Below, one piece after another: positions 24,816 through 31,333 of a DNA stretch of 33,220 nucleotides. The notes below the pieces were generated by a model. That model was not told the DNA's origin. It saw only the letters and a list, made by a program, of their open reading frames with translations, and ran no database searches. The position numbers and the translations under genes are program-made. The stretch is from the NCBI GenBank assembly GCA_023262945.1, contig JALQXY010000123.1:1-33220 (forward strand), read 5' to 3'. The DNA comes from Rickettsiales bacterium (GTDB lineage: Bacteria > Pseudomonadota > Alphaproteobacteria > Rickettsiales > UBA1997). Position 1 is the stretch's first letter; the number at the start of each line of letters is the position of its first letter.

Positions 24816-25901
24816 TTATAATCTTATAAAATTCTGCAATTCGGATATAACCATTTCATTTTCTTGATTATTGCCAATGGTAATACGAAGAGCGCTAATT
24901 AAGTCGTAAGATGACATTTCACGAACCATGATATTTTTGTTTTGTAGCTCTATATTTGCCTTATCACAATTGTTTTTATCAAAAAAATCAATCAAAACAA
25001 AATTTCCTACGGATTTATGAATCTTAAAATTGGTATTTTGCACCAAGGAATCAAAGTAAATTTTTAGCCATTTGCTGTTATGTTCAATTGATTTCTCCAA
25101 AAACTCATTATCTTGCAAAGCTGCTATAGCTGATATTTGGGCAGGGCCTGAGACATTAAAAGGTCCTCTAATTTTATTGAGAATATCGGCTACATATTTA
25201 CTTCCATAACACCACCCTACCCTCAAAGAAGCTAATCCATAGATTTTAGAAAAGGTGCGCGTGATTACAATGTTATCGTTCTTTGCTACCAATTTTAAAA
25301 TATCTTTAGGATAATCTTTATTGGTAACAAATTCATCATAAGCATGATCAAAAACAATGAGTATATTTTTGGGCGTAAGTTCGATTAGGCGATATATTTC
25401 ATCTTTTGTTAAATAAGATCCTGTTGGATTGTTTGGATTAGCAATAAATATTATTTTGGTTTTTTCTGTAATAGAGTTAATAATGGCATTGATATCGGTT
25501 TTTAGATCTTGTTCTGCAGCCCTAACAGCTTTTGCTCCAACTCTTTTAGCAGAAATTGGATACATTAAAAATCCATGATGAGAGTAAATAATTTCATCTT
25601 CTTTTTGACAAAAGCCTTGCGTTAATAGCGCTATTAATTCGTCAGAGCCAGCGCCACAAACTATTTGCTCTGCATTTAAATTATATTTATTGGCTATAGT
25701 TTCGCGTAATTTTGTACATGAGCCATCACTGTAGCGCCATATATCTTGAGCAATATTTTTATAGGCCTCTTGCACCTTAGGGCTGCATCCCAAAGCATTT
25801 TCGTTAGCTGAAAGCTTTATAGCGTCAGACAGTCCTATTTTAGATTTGCCTGGCTTATAGCTTATTATTTCTTCTAAGTAATTATTGGCTTTTATTGTCA
25901 T
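24816..25901 (-). CDS. hisC: Histidinol-phosphate / aromatic aminotransferase (HisC-like)
   Basis: This 361-residue PLP enzyme belongs to fold type I, HisC branch. The N-terminal block KIGLSDAIKLSANENALGCSP, the ANPNNPTGSYL motif (about residue 154), and the PLP lysine in TRTFSKIYGLASLRVGW (about residues 214-230) identify the family. It normally transfers an amino group in histidine synthesis, but no other his gene is in the window. In bacteria with a shikimate pathway such lone HisC-like enzymes often make Phe or Tyr, so the symbol is provisional. It overlaps the 3' end of parB by 20 bp, so it is the last gene of a parA-parB-linked run. Confidence 0.88.
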   Translation of the reverse strand: MTIKANNYLEEIISYKPGKSKIGLSDAIKLSANENALGCSPKVQEAYKNIAQDIWRYSDGSCTKLRETIANKYNLNAEQIVCGAGSDELIALLTQGFCQKEDEIIYSHHGFLMYPISAKRVGAKAVRAAEQDLKTDINAIINSITEKTKIIFIANPNNPTGSYLTKDEIYRLIELTPKNILIVFDHAYDEFVTNKDYPKDILKLVAKNDNIVITRTFSKIYGLASLRVGWCYGSKYVADILNKIRGPFNVSGPAQISAIAALQDNEFLEKSIEHNSKWLKIYFDSLVQNTNFKIHKSVGNFVLIDFFDKNNCDKANIELQNKNIMVREMSSYDLISALRITIGNNQENEMVISELQNFIRL

Positions 25902-26799
25902 TTTGTAAAATTTGGATTAGATTTTTTAGTAAAGCTAAATCTTTAAATTTTAAAGTAATTTGCCCGGTGTTCTTTGCATTATTATATTTTATTTTAGCAT
26001 CCATATTGCTTAGATTGTTTATGATTTTTGTCATATCCTCAATCTCGTTAATGGTTTCAGCACTATTTCTTTGAATGGGCTTTAATTTAATCTTGTTATT
26101 AGCTATATTTTCAACGTCTCGTACGGTTAAAGACTTTTCTAGAATTAGATGAGCAACTTCTTCAGCGTTGCTGCAATTAATTAATGCGCGAGCATGTCCC
26201 ATAGTAATCAAATTATCATCCACCAAGCTCTGTACTGATTCAGGTAAGCTTAATAGCCGCATCAGGTTAGCAACATGGCTTCGACTTTTGCCAACTTTTC
26301 TAGCTATATGTTCCTGATTATAAGAAAAATCAGTAGATAATCTTTTAAATCCCTTGGCCTCTTCAATAACAGAAAGTTCAGACCTTTGAATATTTTCGAT
26401 CAAGGCCATTTCCAAAGCTTGATGATTGTTGAGTTTTTTAATGATCGCAGGAATTGTTTTAAGGTTAGCTATTTTTGACGCTCTAAATCTTCTTTCGCCA
26501 GCAATAATCTCGTATTTACCCTCTTTTTCGTCAATTGGTCTTACGATAATTGGCTGAATAACGTCATTTTCTTTTATTGACTGCGCTAATTCTTCTAGAT
26601 CGTTTTCATTAAAATTGTATCTAGGCTGACAGCTTCCAGCTTTTATTTTGTCAATTTCTAGATCAACAACCTCGACTCGTAAATTGTTGTAAAGAATATT
26701 TCTAGAATTATGCTTTTCTGCACTTATTAGCGCAGAAATGCCTTGCCCTAATTTATTGTTAATGTTTTTATTAAATTTGTTTGATGGGGCTGCTTTCAT
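25882..26799 (-). CDS. parB: Chromosome-partitioning protein ParB
   Basis: ParB binds parS, loads as a CTP-dependent clamp, and spreads along DNA around the origin. This 305-residue protein has the N-terminal ParA-contact segment KLGQGISALIS (residues 16-26), the CTP/arginine-patch motif GERRFRAS (101-108) and ENIQRS (135-140). The helix-turn-helix lies around residues 162-183 (EHIARKVGKSRSHVANLMRLL), and a C-terminal dimerisation domain follows. All parts are complete. A perfect parS lies 42 bp upstream of the start codon, so ParB may autoregulate. A 436-bp repeat-filled gap separates it from parA, which is upstream on the same strand. Confidence 0.97.
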   Translation of the reverse strand: MKAAPSNKFNKNINNKLGQGISALISAEKHNSRNILYNNLRVEVVDLEIDKIKAGSCQPRYNFNENDLEELAQSIKENDVIQPIIVRPIDEKEGKYEIIAGERRFRASKIANLKTIPAIIKKLNNHQALEMALIENIQRSELSVIEEAKGFKRLSTDFSYNQEHIARKVGKSRSHVANLMRLLSLPESVQSLVDDNLITMGHARALINCSNAEEVAHLILEKSLTVRDVENIANNKIKLKPIQRNSAETINEIEDMTKIINNLSNMDAKIKYNNAKNTGQITLKFKDLALLKNLIQILQNDNKSQ

Positions 26800-26840
26800 A
26801 AATATTTAATTAGTTTGTGTTTATTTTATAAATTTTAAAA

Positions 26841-26856
26841 TGTTTCACGTGAAACA
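26841..26856. other. parS: parS site 1
   Basis: TGTTTCACGTGAAACA is an exact match to the 16-bp consensus ParB-binding palindrome. It lies just upstream of parB, between parB and the repeat elements of the parA-parB gap. Confidence 0.97.
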
Positions 26857-26875
26857 TTTTAGAATCTTTAGTAGC

Positions 26876-27156
26876 TTTAAATCCTAACCCGCCAATAGAA
26901 AGTTGGCTTGGTCATTAAATAGGGCTAGATGCGCTATGGCATAATGGTATAATAGCAACTCTTACCTAAAAAAACATATAAAAACTAAACAATCTGACTT
27001 TATCTTTTTGGCTAAAAATTGCAAAAAGCCCTAAGTCCTATAGGCATATGACTTGCATTTTTTACAATTTTTATCTTAAAAAATATTTTGTCATATTGTT
27101 CATTTTTAGATGGTAATTGGTATAAATCAACTTTCTATTGACGGATTTGGGTTAAA
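26876..27156. repeat. Inverted-repeat element, family 2, copy B (interrupted)
   Basis: The left end (26876 to about 26910, containing CCAATAGAAAGTTGG) and right end (27123-27156, containing CAACTTTCTATTGACGG) are inverted repeats shared with copy A at 1456-1625. A complete family 1 element (26953-27122) lies between them, so the older family 2 element appears to have been split by insertion. Without the insert it is 111 bp, shorter than copy A. Confidence 0.5.
26953..27122 (+). repeat. MITE-like repeat family 1, copy 4 (complete, left end diverged)
   Basis: This 170-bp copy has a diverged left end (TAGCAACTCTTACCTAAAAA) and a right end of TTTTTAGATGGTAATTGGTA. The centre matches the other copies, with one change in the hairpin arm. 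TAA follows on the right and also precedes the left end, in line with insertion at a TA-rich target. It lies 113 bp beyond the parA stop codon. Confidence 0.85.
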
Positions 27157-27235
27157 TACTAAATTCGATGCTATTGTTTAAATTTCATGATTTTTTGGGT
27201 AATTTTAAATAAAATTTGATTATAATTTACAATCA

Positions 27236-28009
27236 TTAACAAAAGTTTTTGGCCAATATTTCCTTTGCAAGCATTTTGTAAGCGATGGATCCTTGGCATT
27301 TTGGGTCATATATTAAAGCTGGCTTTCCATATGACGGAGCTTCAGAAAGTCTAACGTTTCGTGGTACTATATTTTTAAAAACTTTATCTCCTAGGTAATT
27401 TCTTACATCAATTTCAACGGCTTCAGTTAATTTGTTTCTACAGTCATGCATGGTTAAAACTATGCCAGCTATCTTTAATTGATAGTTAAGGTTGTTTTTT
27501 ACCAATTCTAGCGTTGTTAACAAATGACTAAGGCCTTCTAAGCTAAAAAATTCACATTGCATCGGAATTAATACGTAATCTGAGGCAACTAAGCTATTAA
27601 TTGTCAAAACACCCAGCGATGGAGGACAGTCTATTAATATATAATCAAATTCATTTTTGATTTTTTCTAGATTATTTTTTAAGATAAAGTTTTTTCCTTC
27701 GATATTAACAAACTCAAGCTCTATTGCCGATAAATCAACAGTTGAGGTTATTATCTTGAGATTTTTTATTCTAGTTGGTATTATAGAGTTTTTTATTTCG
27801 TAATTTCCTATCAAAACATCATATATGGTATTTTGTCTCTCATTGTAAGCAATTCCCATTCCCGTACTAGCATTGCCCTGTGGATCTATGTCGACAATTA
27901 GAACCTTTTTTTTCGACTTGGCTAGAGCTGTAGCAAGATTTACAGCTGTGGTTGTTTTTCCTACACCCCCTTTTTGATTAACTATAGAAAATATTTTTGC
28001 TAAACTCAT
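27236..28009 (-). CDS. parA: Chromosome-partitioning ATPase ParA
   Basis: ParA is the ATPase that moves ParB-parS complexes and their DNA over the nucleoid. This 257-residue protein has the deviant Walker A KGGVGKTTTAVNLA at residues 13-26 with both the signature and catalytic lysines, the Walker A' IVDIDPQGNASTGMG (about 39-53), and DYILIDCPPSLG (about 119-130) as Walker B. It is the chromosomal (small, Soj-type) form with no N-terminal regulatory domain. parB lies downstream on the same strand, but 436 bp of parS and repeats separate them, so coupling of their transcription is unclear. Confidence 0.97.
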   Translation of the reverse strand: MSLAKIFSIVNQKGGVGKTTTAVNLATALAKSKKKVLIVDIDPQGNASTGMGIAYNERQNTIYDVLIGNYEIKNSIIPTRIKNLKIITSTVDLSAIELEFVNIEGKNFILKNNLEKIKNEFDYILIDCPPSLGVLTINSLVASDYVLIPMQCEFFSLEGLSHLLTTLELVKNNLNYQLKIAGIVLTMHDCRNKLTEAVEIDVRNYLGDKVFKNIVPRNVRLSEAPSYGKPALIYDPKCQGSIAYKMLAKEILAKNFC

Positions 28010-28130
28010 TAATGTTGTCTAAAAATGTTAATTATTGATATCTTCAAAAGATAACTTTGTATTAAAAGCCCTTATAAATCAACGAAATTTGTTAATTTTA
28101 TTTATAATTAATTTATTTTATTTGCAGCAA

Positions 28131-28297
28131 TGCTAATTCTCATCTAAAAACATATAAAAACTAAACAGCCTGACTTTATCTTTTTGGCTAAAAATTGCAA
28201 AAAGCCCTAAGTCCTATAGGCATAGGACTTGCATTTTTTACAATTTTTATCTCAAAAATATCTCGTTATATTGTTCATTTTTAGATGGGAATTGGTA
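28131..28297 (+). repeat. MITE-like repeat family 1, copy 5 (complete)
   Basis: This 167-bp copy runs from TGCTAATTCTCATCTAAAAA to TTTTTAGATGGGAATTGGTA. It has the best-preserved hairpin: arms AAGTCCTA (28209-28216) and TAGGACTT (28223-28230) around a six-base loop, then GCATTTTTT. On the other strand the same stem is followed by AGGGCTTTTT, so it could terminate transcription in both directions. It lies between tadA and parA, 121 bp upstream of the parA start codon. Confidence 0.88.
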
Positions 28298-28475
28298 TAA
28301 GTTGCAAATTACTTGAAAGCTAAAACTTTCTACATCATTTGTGTCATTATTTTTATTTTTTTAATTCGCGATCTTGATACACTAATTTGAATTTACATAG
28401 ATCTTTTAGATTCTAATCTTGTTTTTGTCTAGAAATTATAAAAAGCCTTAAAATTTGTTAATTAAAAATCATAAA

Positions 28476-28491
28476 TGTTTCACGTGAAACA
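28476..28491. other. parS: parS site 2
   Basis: This is an exact match to TGTTTCACGTGAAACA. It lies in the gap between parA and tadA, 84 bp from site 3. Confidence 0.97.
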
Positions 28492-28575
28492 TTTGTTGAT
28501 TCGTTTTTAATAGATGCTTGCATTAATTGCGAAGATCTTTTTTTGCGTAAAGATCAATTTTGACAAAAATTACAG

Positions 28576-28591
28576 TGTTTCACGTGAAACA
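28576..28591. other. parS: parS site 3
   Basis: This is an exact match to TGTTTCACGTGAAACA. It directly abuts the tadA stop codon (28592-28594). Confidence 0.97.
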
Positions 28592-29041
28592 TTATCGTTT
28601 ATCTTTAAAAAAAGACTGTATTAATCGTAAAGATTCATTTTCACATAAAGAAGAATATATCTCGGCTTTGTAATAGGATGGATAGTTGCTAAATATGCCG
28701 TTACCATTTTCATAAGCGCCAAATTTTTTATCTGCTAGAGCATAATATACTCTTTTTATTTTAGCTAGAGCTATGGCGGTGGCACACATTAAGCAGGGTT
28801 CTAAAGTTATATAAATAAAACAATCATCCAGTCTCGAGGTTTTTAGTTTTTTGCAGGCTTTTCTTAAAGCATCAATCTCTGCATGTGACGTGCAGTCATT
28901 TTTTTTATGATTTTTATTGTGAGATCTGGCAATTATTTTATTATTCAATACTACTACCGCACCAACGGGAACTTCGTCGATTTTTAAGGCTTTTTCAGCT
29001 TCTATAAGAGCTGTTTTCATAAAATTATTATGTAGTAACAT
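28592..29041 (-). CDS. tadA: tRNA-specific adenosine deaminase
   Basis: TadA deaminates the wobble adenosine of tRNA-Arg(ACG) to inosine. This 149-residue protein has the zinc-binding motifs SHAEIDAL (H53, with catalytic E55) and EPCLMC (C83 and C86), plus the N-terminal VPVGAVVV. Length is normal. The start is the first ATG; an internal ATG at codon 8 is possible. The gene begins 1 bp after tatD ends, on the same strand, so the two are probably co-transcribed. parS site 3 abuts its stop codon. Confidence 0.94.
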   Translation of the reverse strand: MLLHNNFMKTALIEAEKALKIDEVPVGAVVVLNNKIIARSHNKNHKKNDCTSHAEIDALRKACKKLKTSRLDDCFIYITLEPCLMCATAIALAKIKRVYYALADKKFGAYENGNGIFSNYPSYYKAEIYSSLCENESLRLIQSFFKDKR

Positions 29042-29042
29042 T

Positions 29043-29837
29043 TTATATTGCTAATGCTTTAGTAAATAGTTTATGAAAATTATTTGTGGTATTTGTTTTG
29101 ATTGTTTCACGTGAAACATTTTTTAAAGTAGCTATAAAATCAACGATATATTTAGTAAAAGCTGGCTGATTTATTTTGCCACGATTGGGGGATGGAGCTA
29201 AATAAGGGGAGTCAGTTTCGACTAATATTCGATCTAAAGGGATAAATTTAACCAATTCCTGCAACTCTTTAGCGTTTTTAAAGGTAACAATTCCCGAGAT
29301 AGAAATATACATTCCTAGATCTAGAGCTGTTTTTGCTAAAGATTTTGTACTTGAGAAGCAATGTATCAATGCTGGAAACGATTTATTTTTTTGTTCGCTT
29401 TGCAGTATGTCTGCCATATCTTTGTCTGAATTACGATTGTGAATTATGGTAGGTAGTTGCGATTGCTGAGAAGATTTGATATGCTCAATAAAGCTATCTT
29501 GTTGCTTTTTGATAAAGGAGGTATCATGATAATAATCAAGGCCAGTTTCTCCTATTCCAATAATTTTAGGATTTTGCTGGATAATTGACAATATTTGCTG
29601 CGAAGAGTAGATCCCTTCTTGATTAACGTTGCATGGATGAACCCCAACCGAGGCGTAGATATTTTTGTATTTATTAGCGAAGTAGATAATGTTATCAATT
29701 TCAGAAATCTTAGTGCAAATAGTTTGTAACAATCTGACATCATTTTCTTGAGCATTTTTTACAATTTCATCGATATTAAAGCCTTTTTCTAAAATTAGAT
29801 CTAAGTGACAATGGCTATCAACAATATAATTATTCAT
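29043..29837 (-). CDS. tatD: TatD family metal-dependent hydrolase/DNase
   Basis: This 264-residue TIM-barrel hydrolase has the metal-binding DSHCHLDLI at residues 7-15, the glutamate in GIGETGLDYYH (about residue 97), and the ETDSPYLAPSPNRGK block (about 207-221) that includes the last metal ligand. TatD enzymes act as 3'-5' exonucleases or deoxyribonucleases in the cytoplasm. Residues 240-245 (NVSRET) are encoded by a perfect parS site, so the frame carries a partition site near its 3' end. It overlaps the nadD 3' end by 8 bp and leads into tadA 1 bp later. Confidence 0.95.
   Translation of the reverse strand: MNNYIVDSHCHLDLILEKGFNIDEIVKNAQENDVRLLQTICTKISEIDNIIYFANKYKNIYASVGVHPCNVNQEGIYSSQQILSIIQQNPKIIGIGETGLDYYHDTSFIKKQQDSFIEHIKSSQQSQLPTIIHNRNSDKDMADILQSEQKNKSFPALIHCFSSTKSLAKTALDLGMYISISGIVTFKNAKELQELVKFIPLDRILVETDSPYLAPSPNRGKINQPAFTKYIVDFIATLKNVSRETIKTNTTNNFHKLFTKALAI
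29103..29118. other. parS: parS site 4 (inside tatD coding sequence)
   Basis: This exact TGTTTCACGTGAAACA lies within tatD and is read on the minus strand as Val-Ser-Arg-Glu-Thr preceded by Asn. It is about 510 bp from parS site 3. Confidence 0.97.
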
Positions 29838-30336
29838 TTAATTCCCTTATTTTACTTGAAGAAATATTCATTTTGGAGCAGCTGATAATCAGCGGATGTT
29901 TTTGATTTAGAAATTTCCAACATCTTGCTTTTCTAATGTGTATTAAATAATTATCTCTGGCAAATACCGCAATCCTAACATTTTTTATGAACTCTTGATA
30001 TCTGTACCAGTTATGTAAATTTGAAATATTATCAGCGCCCATGATCCAGTAAAAATCAACATTGTTAAATTTTAACTTTAGAGATCTTATTAGATTTGTA
30101 GCATAAAAGTACTTGATATTCTTGATTTTGATATGAGGATATTCTTTTGTTTTTTCTTTGCATAATGTAACTCTGTTATCATAATTTGCTGGCATGTTGT
30201 TCTTTAGAGGATTTTGCAGGGTTGGTATCCACCATATTTGTTTTAGATTTAATCTTTTTTTACTTTCATGGCTAATATATATATGCCCTTTATGAGGAGG
30301 GTCAAAACTGCCACCTAATATACCTATTTTAATCAT
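29830..30336 (-). CDS. nadD: Nicotinate-nucleotide adenylyltransferase (short C-terminus)
   Basis: NadD adenylates nicotinate mononucleotide to make deamido-NAD. The nucleotidyltransferase motif GILGGSFDPPHKGH is at residues 5-18 with H15 and H18. The middle block YWIMGADNISNLHNWYRY and the C-terminal ISSSKIREL motif (ISSTxIR type) follow. The protein stops two residues after this motif, at 168 residues, while usual family members carry about 20-30 further residues, so the C-terminal tail is missing. The end overlaps tatD by 8 bp. It is the second gene of a ubiA-nadD-tatD-tadA run, with 3 bp between ubiA and nadD. Confidence 0.88.
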   Translation of the reverse strand: MIKIGILGGSFDPPHKGHIYISHESKKRLNLKQIWWIPTLQNPLKNNMPANYDNRVTLCKEKTKEYPHIKIKNIKYFYATNLIRSLKLKFNNVDFYWIMGADNISNLHNWYRYQEFIKNVRIAVFARDNYLIHIRKARCWKFLNQKHPLIISCSKMNISSSKIRELNE

Positions 30337-30339
30337 AAA

Positions 30340-31185
30340 TTAAGAAAAAATCAAAGATAGTAGCATTATTAAGCCAAATATAATATTGTAATTAAATAAT
30401 TTAAGACAATTTTGCGGATTTTTATAATCGCATTTTTTAATTTTATTAATAATTATTAAGAAATTTATTGCTGTTATCACGAAAAAAATGCTACTAAAGT
30501 TATTTAAGTAACCTAGATAAAATAACATTGCGGCCATTATTATTGCTAGGGTAAGAAAAAATGACTTTGGTGATTTTTGTAATTTTAAAGCCATGGATTT
30601 AACTCCAGCAGATAAATCCCCTTCTATATCTTGAAAGGCGTAAACCGTATCATAGAATATAGTCCACAAGATGCATATAAGATAAAGTAGACAAATGTCA
30701 TACGAAATGACATGATCTAGCGCTAGGCTGGCCATTACTACGCCAAAATTAATAGTAATGCCAAGAAATATTTGCGGATAATATGTTATTCTTTTCATTA
30801 ATGGGTAAATGGCAATAAAAGATATAATAAAAAAGCCACTTAGAATTGTATATTTATTAAATTGTAGTAATATTAAAAATGAAATAAATAGCAAAATAAC
30901 CAATAAAAACATAGCTCTTTTTTTTGATATCTTTCCATTCGCTATAGGCCTGTTTGATGTTCTAGAGATCTTTCTATCAAATTTGTAATCCATGATATCA
31001 TTTATTATGCAACCGGCACTTCTCATTAAAAGCGATCCCAGAAAAAACAATGTGATCAGTTTTGATTCTTGTAAAAAATCAATTTTTTTAATAAGTGATA
31101 TAGCAAACAAGCAGGGTAAGAATAGTAAAAGGGTGCCGGTAGGCTTGTTAAATCTAATTAGCTGCAAATAAGAAATTATTTTCAT
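30340..31185 (-). CDS. ubiA: 4-hydroxybenzoate polyprenyltransferase
   Basis: This 281-residue membrane protein attaches a polyprenyl chain to 4-hydroxybenzoate in ubiquinone synthesis. The first Asp-rich motif, NDIMDYKFDRKISRTSNRP, is at residues 62-80. The second, YAFQDIEGDLSAGVKSMA, is near residues 187-204. About eight membrane helices are visible. Ubiquinone would feed the respiratory chain that includes the nuoG product, and 4-hydroxybenzoate derives from chorismate supplied by the aroB/aroK pathway. It is the first gene of the minus-strand run ubiA-nadD-tatD-tadA. Confidence 0.94.
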   Translation of the reverse strand: MKIISYLQLIRFNKPTGTLLLFLPCLFAISLIKKIDFLQESKLITLFFLGSLLMRSAGCIINDIMDYKFDRKISRTSNRPIANGKISKKRAMFLLVILLFISFLILLQFNKYTILSGFFIISFIAIYPLMKRITYYPQIFLGITINFGVVMASLALDHVISYDICLLYLICILWTIFYDTVYAFQDIEGDLSAGVKSMALKLQKSPKSFFLTLAIIMAAMLFYLGYLNNFSSIFFVITAINFLIIINKIKKCDYKNPQNCLKLFNYNIIFGLIMLLSLIFS

Positions 31186-31304
31186 TTGTATTGTAAATAT
31201 TGATTTGATTTTCTTTTATATTAACCTAAAAAATACTTTATTAAAAACTCAATTAAAAACAAAACAATTTTAGTTGTAAAAAGGTCTTTTAAGATAAGAG
31301 TCGT

Positions 31305-31310
31305 TATAAT
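31305..31310 (+). promoter_or_regulatory. Possible -10 box for pccA
   Basis: TATAAT lies 23 bp upstream of the pccA start codon and matches the sigma-70 -10 consensus. No good -35 hexamer with 16-18 bp spacing is visible, so the call is weak. Confidence 0.3.
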
Positions 31311-31333
31311 GATTAAATCAATTAATAATTAAA

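Larger units (their letters stand above)
28010..28591. other. 582-bp centromere-like gap between tadA and parA
   Basis: This gene-free stretch holds one complete family 1 repeat element (28131-28297) and two perfect parS sites (28476-28491 and 28576-28591). The parA promoter must lie near its left end, between 28010 and 28130. No ORF, tRNA or other structure was seen. Confidence 0.6.
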
